A model generated the notes under the pieces. It searched no databases. It was not told where the DNA came from and was given only the letters and a program-made list of their open reading frames with translations. This document shows positions 56,819 to 64,000 of a DNA stretch of 64,000 bases, one piece after another (position 1 is the stretch's first letter; every line of letters begins with the position of its first letter). The stretch covers positions 248,001 to 312,000 of the forward strand of contig CP071065.1 in the NCBI GenBank assembly GCA_017164015.1, written 5' to 3'. This DNA comes from Nostoc sp. UHCC 0702. Lineage in GTDB: Bacteria > Cyanobacteriota > Cyanobacteriia > Cyanobacteriales > Nostocaceae. Both the position numbers and the translations under genes were made by a program.

Positions 56819-57088
56819 ATGCAACTTTTACAAACCATATCATCTGTTATGGCTTTTTACGTATTGATTTTAAAAGAAAAGGAGGATGAAGCCGGCGTTA
56901 TTTACCGCTTTGGCTCAAATGAAGATCGTCTGGGATCTTTATGGCTAGATAAATCTAGTGGAGAAGTTAAGGAACTTCAAGAATCACCAGATCAAAACTC
57001 GCAGGCTTTTTTTCAACGAGCAGCAGTAAAGATTTGGCAACATTGGAAACAAGGGACTTTACCTGAAAAAACATGCTGGGCATCCTGA
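56819..57088 (+). CDS. Small conserved hypothetical protein
   Basis: The 89-residue protein has AGVIYRFGSNEDRLGSLWLDKSSGEVKEL followed by a helix AFFQRAAVKIWQHWKQG. It is probably a compact alpha/beta protein. No signal peptide and no known motif. Alternative start at Met11 (MAFYVLILKEKED) is possible. A bidirectional hairpin follows. Confidence 0.6.
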   Translation: MQLLQTISSVMAFYVLILKEKEDEAGVIYRFGSNEDRLGSLWLDKSSGEVKELQESPDQNSQAFFQRAAVKIWQHWKQGTLPEKTCWAS

Positions 57089-57100
57089 GAATGATTTGGT

Positions 57101-57134
57101 ATTGATAGCTTACCTATCGTGATAGGCTATCAAT
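57101..57134. terminator. Bidirectional terminator-like hairpin
   Basis: ATTGATAGCTTACCTATC and GATAGGCTATCAAT pair around a two-base GT loop. It lies between the 89-residue gene and the convergent second ndhD. Confidence 0.65.
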
Positions 57135-57218
57135 ACTCTGTTGTTTCTCAAACACTTACCTCAAAGTTTTCGCACTTTAGCGATCGCCAGATTTCCAACA
57201 TTTCTGGATTTAATCAGC

Positions 57219-58907
57219 TTACTTCACAACTCCTAAAACGGGCGTTACCTCAGTCTCTAAGATTTTCGGAACCAAGAATCCATTGGCATAGACACGCGGA
57301 TTGGTTTGTGAAATGATGCTGTATGATTGGCGAAGTTGAGTATTCACTGCTACAGTCTTGACATCGTACATCTGCATAGCCACCTTGGGGTAGAAGCCGA
57401 TGCCAATAATCAGCACGAGAAAACAAGCAGCAATAAACACTTCTCGCGGACTCGCATCTCTGTAGGGTGCGTCGGTGGGTAACAGACAGTCAGTACCAAA
57501 ACAAACTGTTCCTTCGTCCTCCTGATTTTCTAATTTTGCATTATTAATGTCGCATACCAGCGCTGCACCCTTACCATAAAATACCTGGCGCAGCATGGAA
57601 AGTAGATAGATTGGTGTGAGGATAACTCCCACTGCAGCGAGAAAAACTGTCACCGTGCAGAAAGTCGAACTGTAAACATCGCTGCTTGTCACACCAAGGA
57701 ATACTGAAAGTTCCCCAACAAAGCCGCTCATACCGGGAAGGGCCAAAGATGCCATTGCACCGATGGTAAACAAAGCAAACACTCTGGGCATGGCTTGACC
57801 AATACCACCCATATCTTTCATTACCATTGTGTGGGTGCGATCGTAAGTAACGCCTGCCAAGAAGAACAACACCGAGGCAATCAAACCGTGGGAAATCATC
57901 TGCAACATCGCGCCGTTGATTCCCAAATCGGTGAAGGAGGCAATCCCAAGCAGTACAAACCCCATGTGTGAAATCGACGAATAAGCCAAACGCCGCTTCA
58001 TATTGGTCTGAGCAAAGGAGTTTAATGCACCATAGATAATATTGACAACACCCAGAATGGCTAGAACCGGCGCAAAGTAAATGTGTGCATCGGGGAGCAT
58101 CTCCAGATTCAGGCGAATCAGACCGTATCCGCCCATTTTTAGCAACACACCAGCCAGAATCATCGATACAGGAGAAGATGCTTCACCGTGAGCATCAGGC
58201 AACCATGTGTGCATGGGGAAAACCGCAAGCTTGACACCAAATGCAATCAGCAAACCTGCATAAAGCAGCAGTTGGAGACCAAGCGGGTATTCCTTCATGG
58301 CGAGGGCGGTGATATCAAATGTCATATTACCGCCGCCGTATAGCCCCATTGCCAGGGCTGCTACCAAAATAAATATAGAAGCTGCTGCCGTATACAGCAA
58401 AAATTTTGTAGCTGCATAGCGACGCTTTTGTCCACCCCAAATGCAAACTAGTAGGTAGACGGGAATCAGCTCGACTTCCCACATGATGAAAAACAGTAGT
58501 AAGTCTTTGGCAACGAACACCCCCACTTGTGCAGAATACAGCACAAGCATTAGAAAATAAAACAGGCGCGGTCGGTGATCAACTTGCCAAGCTGAAAAAA
58601 TTGAAAGTGTGGTAACAAAGCCTGCTAGAAGCACAAGCGGGACTGAAAGTCCATCGACCGATACTGCCCAGTTCAGACCTAACTGAGGCATCCAGGCATA
58701 ATTCTCCACGAGTTGAAAACTAGCACTGCTGATATCGTAATGCTTCCAAAAGGTGTAGCACATCAAAATAAAGTCTGCGATACCTACACCAAGTGCATAC
58801 CAACGCACGCGCTTGCCATCTTTATCAGGCAGCACAGGGATGAGGAGGGAAGCAATGAGTGGCAGCAAGACGATCGCGGTAAGCCAAGGAAATCGATCGG
58901 CTATCAT
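57219..58907 (-). CDS. ndhD: NAD(P)H-quinone oxidoreductase subunit 4, second paralogue (NdhD2-like)
   Basis: The 562-residue protein is clearly related to the NdhD at 51731-53356 along its length. It has the same key segments, [34 protein letters not shown] and [13 protein letters not shown]. It differs by a longer loop near the C-terminus (residues about 465-490) with three Cys that the first copy lacks. Both seem to be of the NDH-1L type. NdhD2 genes in other cyanobacteria respond to light or stress; this is not shown here. Ends near the hairpin at 57101-57134. Confidence 0.85.
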   Translation of the reverse strand: MIADRFPWLTAIVLLPLIASLLIPVLPDKDGKRVRWYALGVGIADFILMCYTFWKHYDISSASFQLVENYAWMPQLGLNWAVSVDGLSVPLVLLAGFVTTLSIFSAWQVDHRPRLFYFLMLVLYSAQVGVFVAKDLLLFFIMWEVELIPVYLLVCIWGGQKRRYAATKFLLYTAAASIFILVAALAMGLYGGGNMTFDITALAMKEYPLGLQLLLYAGLLIAFGVKLAVFPMHTWLPDAHGEASSPVSMILAGVLLKMGGYGLIRLNLEMLPDAHIYFAPVLAILGVVNIIYGALNSFAQTNMKRRLAYSSISHMGFVLLGIASFTDLGINGAMLQMISHGLIASVLFFLAGVTYDRTHTMVMKDMGGIGQAMPRVFALFTIGAMASLALPGMSGFVGELSVFLGVTSSDVYSSTFCTVTVFLAAVGVILTPIYLLSMLRQVFYGKGAALVCDINNAKLENQEDEGTVCFGTDCLLPTDAPYRDASPREVFIAACFLVLIIGIGFYPKVAMQMYDVKTVAVNTQLRQSYSIISQTNPRVYANGFLVPKILETEVTPVLGVVK

Positions 58908-59042
58908 GTCAATAAGAAAAAATACTCATTTGTGAATAATGTTATTCTACTAAACTTTGTAACAATTTCTTCATAAGTCTTTTCCCCATCTATGGATAGA
59001 TGAAAGATTTATAAATGCTTTCAACCATTCTTACAAAAGAAG

Positions 59043-60029
59043 ATGACAAACCTCCAAAATACGCCTATCCCAGTGATTATAGATACAGACGGTGGTGTTG
59101 ATGATGCCCTGGCATTGATTATGGCGTTGAACTCGCCGCAATTGGACATTAAAGCAATTACCGTTGTCGCTGGTAATATCCATGTAGACCAAGCGGCTAA
59201 TAATGTATTGCGGGTACTGAATATTGTCCAACCGCATACCTGGCCAATTGTTGCCAAAGGCTGCGAAAAACCTTTAGTTAAACCTTTTTTTAATGCGGCG
59301 GGGATTCATGGTGCAGATGGGCTAGGTGAATTAAATCGCTTTGTACAAGCTGATGGCACAGCCCGTTATCCTCAACTGAATATCGAACCGTCTACAGACA
59401 ATGCCATTGATCTAATTCTCAAAGCAGCCCAAGAGTACGGTGACAAGCTGCTAATTGTGGCTTTAGGCCCATTAACCAATCTAGCAACAGCAATTCAACA
59501 AGATGCCGCAATCATGAAACAAATAGGGCGGATAGTAATCATGGGTGGGGCTGTCACCGTACCTGGAAATATTACGGCGGCGGCTGAATTTAACTTTTTT
59601 GTAGATCCCCATGCGGCTCAAATTGTCATGGAATCAGGGATTGCCTTAACGTTAGTAGGTTTGGATGTAGCGATGAAAGCTCCCCTACCACGCCGAGTGG
59701 TGGAAGATAATTTACAGCGTCGTCCTGACAAACTTTCCCAATTTGTTGCCGATTGTACCGAAATTTATATGGCTTTTTATCGTGATTATGAAGGCTTTTA
59801 CGGCTGTTATTTACACGATCCTTTGGCTATGGCTGTGGCTATCGATCCGAGTTTGGTAACTACTGAATCACTGTATATAATGGTGGAAACTGAAGGAAAA
59901 TTTACCACCGGCTTATCGCTAGCGGATCGCCGCGATCGCCGAGATCATCAAACCAATCCACCTAATGTAGAAGTTTGTTTAGATGTTGATACCCAACGGT
60001 TTTTAAAGCTGTTTGCTCAACTTGGATGA
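59043..60029 (+). CDS. Inosine/uridine-preferring nucleoside hydrolase
   Basis: This 328-residue enzyme splits the N-glycosidic bond of ribonucleosides for base salvage. The calcium-binding N-terminus IIDTDGGVDDALALIMAL has the aspartate cluster. IMGGAVTVPGNITAAAEFNFFVDPHAA binds ribose, and CYLHDPLAMAVA holds the C-terminal catalytic His-Asp. Length normal. The 3' end overlaps the remnant of a toxin gene on the other strand. Confidence 0.9.
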   Translation: MTNLQNTPIPVIIDTDGGVDDALALIMALNSPQLDIKAITVVAGNIHVDQAANNVLRVLNIVQPHTWPIVAKGCEKPLVKPFFNAAGIHGADGLGELNRFVQADGTARYPQLNIEPSTDNAIDLILKAAQEYGDKLLIVALGPLTNLATAIQQDAAIMKQIGRIVIMGGAVTVPGNITAAAEFNFFVDPHAAQIVMESGIALTLVGLDVAMKAPLPRRVVEDNLQRRPDKLSQFVADCTEIYMAFYRDYEGFYGCYLHDPLAMAVAIDPSLVTTESLYIMVETEGKFTTGLSLADRRDRRDHQTNPPNVEVCLDVDTQRFLKLFAQLG

Positions 60030-60145
60030 CATGCTGACAGTGTGTAGGGTGGGCCCACCCTACTTTTTACTAGAAGTTCTCGCGCGTTAGCGATCGCTTC
60101 CACATCTTCTAAAGCTTTGGAAGACCAAACTACTTGATAAGCCAT
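60017..60145 (-). pseudogene. ParE/RelE-like toxin, truncated after about 19 residues
   Basis: ATG 60145 overlaps the antitoxin stop codon, as in type II modules. The product starts MAYQVVWSSKALEDVEAIA, the usual N-terminus of ParE/RelE toxins. It then continues in unrelated sequence (ARELLVKSR...) to a TGA at 60017. The following bases repeat the end of thrS (see 60372-60412). The toxin's RNase or gyrase-binding part is lost. Confidence 0.7.
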
Positions 60146-60318
60146 TTGCTCAAACGTTCTTCAGCTTCATTTTGTGTAATTGGCCTTTCTGTCTTTGCTA
60201 CTTCTAAACCACGACGAACTTTTTCTATTACATATAAATGATATTGAATATCTTCAATTGAGCAATCATCTGGTAGTTGCTGCAAAAGAGATTGGACTTG
60301 ATCTTTTGTGGTACTCAT
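60130..60318 (-). CDS. Orphan type II antitoxin-like protein
   Basis: The 62-residue helical protein (LLQQLPDDCSIEDIQYHLYVIEKVRRGLEVAKTER, then ITQNEAEERLSKWL) has the form of the small antitoxins that precede ParE toxins in cyanobacteria. It overlaps the start of the truncated toxin by 16 bases. With the toxin destroyed it is probably a relic or a free antitoxin. Confidence 0.7.
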   Translation of the reverse strand: MSTTKDQVQSLLQQLPDDCSIEDIQYHLYVIEKVRRGLEVAKTERPITQNEAEERLSKWLIK

Positions 60319-60383
60319 AGCCTGATTTCTAATTCATTTATATGTAATTTTTGTAGGATGAGTATTGCTCACCCTACTTTTGA

Positions 60384-62270
60384 CTAGAAGTTCTCGAACT
60401 TAGCGATCGCATTCTGCAACTTCTCCACCACCTCATCCACAGAGATAGCACCCAATTCTCCAGAAGCACGAGTACGGATACTCAAGCTGTTGGTTTCCAC
60501 TTCCTTGGCTCCCACCACTGCCATTACTGGTATTTTATCTTTTTCGGCGTTGCGGATGAGTTTACCTAAGCGATCGCCACTAGTATCCACCTCTGCACGG
60601 ATACCCAATGCCTGCATCTTTGCTACTACATCTTTTGTAAAGTCTAGCTGTGCTTCACCCACTGGTAGCAATCTCGCTTGTACTGGTGCTAACCACAAAG
60701 GAAAATCACCCGCGTACTCTTCAATTAAGATGCCAATTAATCGTTCCAAGGAACCAAAAGGCGCACGGTGAATCATCACTGGACGTTTGCGAGAACCATC
60801 TTCAGCGACATATTCCAAATCAAAGCGTTCTGGTAAGTTGTAATCTACCTGCACAGTTCCTAATTGCCATTCCCGTTCTAAGGCATCACTGAAGATAAAA
60901 TCGAGTTTGGGGCCATAAAAAGCTGCTTCCCCTATGCCTTCAAAGTGTTCCATCCCCAGTTGTTCCACTGCACGGCGAATCGCACCTTCGGCTTTATCCC
61001 AAACTTCATCTGAACCGATGTACTTATCACTGGCTGGATCGCGGAAACTAAGTCTAGCTTTAAAGTTCTTCAGTTGCAATTTATTGAACACTGACAAAAT
61101 CAAATCTACAACACTGAGGAACTCGCTATCTAGCTGTTCTGGGGTAACGAAAAGATGAGAATCATCCACGGTAAAACCACGTACCCGCGTTAACCCGCCT
61201 AATTCCCCTGATTGTTCGTAGCGATAAACGGTGCCGAATTCCGCCAGTCGCATGGGTAGTTCTCGATACGAACGCAACTCACTCTTATATATTTGGATGT
61301 GGAAGGGGCAATTCATCGGCTTCATAACGAAGCCCTGTTCCTGTGCGGCTGCTTCTTCATCATCTGCCATCAAAGGGAACATATCTTCTTTATATTTTTG
61401 CCAGTGTCCAGAGGTTTTAAATAAATCGACTTTGGCAATGTGGGGCGTTACCACAGGTAAATAACCGCGTTTTAGTTGTTCCTGTTTGAGGAAGTCTTCT
61501 AAAATACTCCTTAACAAAGTTCCTTTGGGTGTCCACAAGGGTAAACCAGGCCCCACTAAGTCAGAAAATATAAATAATCCCAGTTCTTTACCGAGTTTCT
61601 TATGATCTCGCCGCAGTGCTTCTTCTTTGCGCCGCTTGTACTCTGTTAGTTGTTCTGGAGTTTCCCAAGCGGTAGCATAAATCCGTTGTAGTTGAGCTTT
61701 GGTTTCATCCCCACGCCAATAAGCGCCAGCAACAGTTTCTAGTTCAATGGCTTTAGGGTTTAATTCGCTGGTGTTTTCCACATGGGGCCCAGCACACAAA
61801 TCCCACCATTCACTCCCTAAATGGTAAATGGTGATTGGTTCTTCTTTAATGTCTGCCAGGATTTCTAACTTGTAAGGTTCTTTAATCTTCTCAATGCGGC
61901 TTTGTGCTTCTTCGCGGCTGACTTCTTCTCGAATTACTGGCAGTTTGCGATTGATAATCTTTACCATCTCTTTCTGGATGGCTTTGAGATCCTTGTCGGT
62001 AAATGGTTCTGGATTGTCAAAGTCATAATAAAAGCCATTTTCAATCCAGGGGCCGATTGTAACTTGCGCTTTGGGAAACAACTTTTGTACTGCCATAGCC
62101 ATCACATGGGAAGCTGTATGGCGAATTTTTTTTAAATTTTCCGACTCGCTGGTACGCGGTAAATACATTTTTTCAGGTTTTTCTGATCCGAAGCTAGTAT
62201 CGGCGGGAGCCACCGCTGGAACTTCTCTGTGATTGGGAGCTTGATTAGGCGACATCGGTTGCTGAACCAT
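60384..62270 (-). CDS. thrS: Threonyl-tRNA synthetase lacking the TGS domain
   Basis: The 628-residue class II synthetase charges tRNA-Thr. The editing domain is present (HTASHVMAMAV and LCAGPHVENT). The catalytic core has zinc ligands Cys, His and His in MNCPFHIQIYK and downstream, motif 2 in YRYEQSGELGGLTRVRGFTVDD, and motif 3 in IHRAPFGSLERLIGILIEEY. The anticodon domain ends the protein. Most ThrRS begin with a 60-residue TGS domain; here a short Pro-rich stretch leads directly into the editing domain. Anabaena is known to have two ThrRS forms, so this may be one of a pair; the second is not in this window. Start ATG 62270. Confidence 0.95.
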   Translation of the reverse strand: MVQQPMSPNQAPNHREVPAVAPADTSFGSEKPEKMYLPRTSESENLKKIRHTASHVMAMAVQKLFPKAQVTIGPWIENGFYYDFDNPEPFTDKDLKAIQKEMVKIINRKLPVIREEVSREEAQSRIEKIKEPYKLEILADIKEEPITIYHLGSEWWDLCAGPHVENTSELNPKAIELETVAGAYWRGDETKAQLQRIYATAWETPEQLTEYKRRKEEALRRDHKKLGKELGLFIFSDLVGPGLPLWTPKGTLLRSILEDFLKQEQLKRGYLPVVTPHIAKVDLFKTSGHWQKYKEDMFPLMADDEEAAAQEQGFVMKPMNCPFHIQIYKSELRSYRELPMRLAEFGTVYRYEQSGELGGLTRVRGFTVDDSHLFVTPEQLDSEFLSVVDLILSVFNKLQLKNFKARLSFRDPASDKYIGSDEVWDKAEGAIRRAVEQLGMEHFEGIGEAAFYGPKLDFIFSDALEREWQLGTVQVDYNLPERFDLEYVAEDGSRKRPVMIHRAPFGSLERLIGILIEEYAGDFPLWLAPVQARLLPVGEAQLDFTKDVVAKMQALGIRAEVDTSGDRLGKLIRNAEKDKIPVMAVVGAKEVETNSLSIRTRASGELGAISVDEVVEKLQNAIAKFENF

Positions 62271-63023
62271 TAGCGAAGTGACTGCAAAAGTAATTTATCA
62301 GTTGGAGTTCTCAAAAATCTACTCAAATATAGCTTGGCATTATAATGTGTAGATTTCTTCTTTCAACTATAACCACTGTAAAAAGGATGGGGCACTGGGG
62401 ATTGGGAATAAAAGCCCAAAGTTCCTCCCCGTACTACTCCTTAATATATAACTGTCGCCAGTAGTGTTAGGACATCAACAGATGATAAAACCTAGACACA
62501 AAGCGAAAAGTCGAGCCAGTGCGAACAATCGCGCTTGCGTCCCAAAGCAACTGGCGTCCCAGCGGCGGCTGACGCCGATCTGAACTTTAATAGACAAAGA
62601 CTTTTCACCCAGTCCCCAGTCCCCAGTCCCCAGTCCCCAGTCCCCAGCTATAGTGGCGGACTCTGAAGTTTGCCTGCGAGCAGCCGAATTAATGCCTAGG
62701 GGAAAACCGACATTCACTTCTGCTTCATGACTCGAAGTAAAAACGCAAACACCAGAGTATGTAGGTTTTTTTAGACACAGGCTGAACTTGATCTCAAAAT
62801 CTGAATATTTTTCAGACAATATTTCTATGCAAAGCTGTGGCTATATCACCGGATGCAGCTTCTACAGGATATAACCGAAAAAATCGTTAAGTATATATGA
62901 GGTTTTTTGTAACTATTATTACCTATTTTTGATAAAGTCTGTCTCAAGACAGATTAAATTTATTATTAAGAAATGTAAATTACGTTAATATTAACTAAGA
63001 AAATTAAAATTAGCTTCTCATTT
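62271..63023. other. Intergenic region upstream of thrS with heptamer repeats
   Basis: A CCCCAGT heptamer array is at 62609-62648 and a palindrome at about 62530-62580. The segment 62650-62760 has a more complex, non-repetitive composition that I cannot assign. AT-rich DNA at 62880-63010 precedes the DUF2605 gene. The ORF 62475-62819 spans these repeats and is not supported. Confidence 0.45.
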
Positions 63024-63362
63024 ATGCGAGACTCAAACTTACCAGGGCCAGATTTGCTGAAAACGGTTTTAGAACCTCTGCTAGAGGACTTTCAGTATTG
63101 GTTCACGCGATCGCGCGAGTTTCTGGAAACAGAGCAACTCTCATTTATGAGTGAACAAGAGCAATCTGACTTGTTAGGGCGCATTAAGCAAGCTCAAGAC
63201 GAACTAAACACTGCAAAGATGCTGTTTGCTGCTACTGGGGGACAAGTAGGGATTGATATGGCAACATTAATGCCCTGGCATCACTTGGTAAAGGAATGTT
63301 GGAGTGTAGCAATACGCTTCCGTTCTCAGCACACCGATGGACAACAGCAAGACGATAGATAA
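63024..63362 (+). CDS. DUF2605 family protein
   Basis: The 112-residue cyanobacterial protein has LLKTVLEPLLEDFQYWFTRS followed by LETEQLSFMSEQEQSDLLGRI and the helical QAQDELNTAKMLFAATGGQVGID, then the MPWHHLVKECWSVAIRFR end. These are hallmarks of DUF2605 as I remember it. Function unknown. It is followed on the same strand by a DUF2973 gene, a common pairing. Confidence 0.75.
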   Translation: MRDSNLPGPDLLKTVLEPLLEDFQYWFTRSREFLETEQLSFMSEQEQSDLLGRIKQAQDELNTAKMLFAATGGQVGIDMATLMPWHHLVKECWSVAIRFRSQHTDGQQQDDR

Positions 63363-63589
63363 TTTTTATTGAGAGTATAGAATCCTTAACATTATTTTTA
63401 TTCACAAATAATGTATCCTATGCTACCGTAATTTGAATGACGGTTAAAAATTTGCACAAATTTTGCACAAATAATAAACACAGGTGCTAAATGCGCCAAA
63501 TATTTACACTCGCTCGAAGTCACAGTATCTACGAAACAAAACGTTACAGTATCAGTTTTTAAAATTTGCTGCTTCTGGAGGAAAATCTG

Positions 63590-63919
63590 ATGTTACACCT
63601 ACTTTACATTCTTGCTTTTACTATTCTTGCCTTTATAGCCGTTGCCAACTTAATTCGCAACTTGATCATGTTCAGTTTTGATCGAGAGCGCCCCTATCCG
63701 CCAAAATATTCACAAATGGGCAATCAGGGTAACTTTGGTTATCTCTCATCAAACAAACAATTCATACCACATCCAGAATTGTTGGATAATGCAGGCAACT
63801 TAATTAAAGAACCACTGTTGGTTATGCGTTCAATCAACGTTGAAGATGCTCGTCAACATTTAGATGCTCTTTATGAAGCTTCTCCAGGACATAAGAGTGA
63901 AAATTCCGAAGAAGCGTAA
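63590..63919 (+). CDS. DUF2973 family membrane protein
   Basis: ATG 63590 (MLHLLYIL) is chosen because GGAGG at 63577-63581 precedes it at 8 bases; it gives 109 residues. One N-terminal membrane helix (LLYILAFTILAFIAVANLIRNLI) is followed by a soluble part with the conserved HPELLDNAGNLIKEPLLVMR strand and a helical end. A single-pass membrane protein of unknown role; the gene order with DUF2605 suggests joint action. Confidence 0.78.
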   Translation: MLHLLYILAFTILAFIAVANLIRNLIMFSFDRERPYPPKYSQMGNQGNFGYLSSNKQFIPHPELLDNAGNLIKEPLLVMRSINVEDARQHLDALYEASPGHKSENSEEA

Positions 63920-63932
63920 AAAAAGTTAGCAG

Positions 63933-63952
63933 AGGCGCAAGATTTTGCGCCT
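63933..63952 (+). terminator. Hairpin after the DUF2973 gene
   Basis: AGGCGCAA-GATT-TTGCGCCT, a perfect 8-bp stem 13 bases after the stop codon. No long T-run follows. Confidence 0.55.
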
Positions 63953-64000
63953 GTAGAAAAGTGATGAGTTAATAATTGCCACAAACCTCGGTGAGGTTGT

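Noticed and set aside
62475..62819. 114-codon minus-strand ORF upstream of thrS
   Set aside because: It runs through a CCCCAGT heptamer array and a palindrome; no recognisable domain. The 62650-62760 piece is left as unexplained.

Overview
The window is chromosomal-type DNA from a filamentous, heterocyst-forming cyanobacterium of the Nostoc/Anabaena kind. The main evidence is an intact 299-residue HetR (45434-46333). Other evidence is a psbA gene, two ndhD genes, several cyanobacteria-only families (Mo-nitro_C, CAAD, DUF2605/DUF2973, CyRepA1-like), the very frequent octamer GCGATCGC, and many heptanucleotide short tandem repeats. I found no tRNA, rRNA or CRISPR array.

Layout. Positions 1-8650: an RDD membrane protein cut by the window edge, a tail-to-tail fusion of two broken genes (AAA ATPase and xisI), a Uma2 nuclease, an MFS transporter, a Mo-nitro_C protein, a decayed cupin gene, a creatininase-family amidohydrolase and a peptidoglycan-binding protein. 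Positions 9300-17200: housekeeping metabolism (malic enzyme, psbA, rpiA, dus, a hydroxyacid dehydrogenase) plus two small unknown genes. Positions 17300-25600: a plasmid-type replication protein, a lipoprotein, an acyltransferase, rtcA, a decayed FAD oxidase gene and an XRE regulator. Positions 25870-35900: a tnpB-only IS element, then a run of envelope or stress-like genes (acidic hydrophilic protein, CAAD protein, BON lipoprotein, duplicated glycine-zipper protein, a 1069-residue membrane repeat protein, pentapeptide/TPR protein). Positions 36000-38441: an IS605-type element with divergent tnpA and tnpB, an extra small ORF and an operator-like palindrome, abutting the 3' remnant of a PIN-domain gene. 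Positions 38500-44260: a Zn-dehydrogenase, a PiT phosphate transporter and a large coiled-coil/EamA fusion. Positions 45400-50100: hetR, a Cys-repeat exported protein, rpsD and moaA. Positions 50000-63920: a serine protease, ndhD1, thrB with an overlapping coiled-coil gene, a DUF2207 protein, a second ndhD, a nucleoside hydrolase, a broken toxin-antitoxin pair, thrS and DUF2605/DUF2973.

The most striking general property is the density of small mobile or repetitive DNA. At least five MITE-like families can be recognised from inverted ends, some with target duplications: 8679-8884 and 29127-29489; 12818-12989; 12995-13170; 21973-22115 with 23414-23558 and 55311-55453; and 28170-28372. Several of the small repeats have entered protein-coding genes in frame: 19 codons in the membrane repeat protein, 10 codons in a tnpB, and heptamer-derived sequence in the PiT transporter loop.

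Gene relict formation is also frequent (ATPase/xisI, cupin, FAD oxidase, PIN toxin, ParE-like toxin, 5'-truncated tnpB). The best candidates for something new are the three-ORF IS605 element with its zinc-finger-less TnpB, the membrane-anchored seven-repeat protein, the coiled-coil EamA fusion and the chromosomal CyRepA1-like replication protein. All functional assignments rest on reading motifs; no database search was run.
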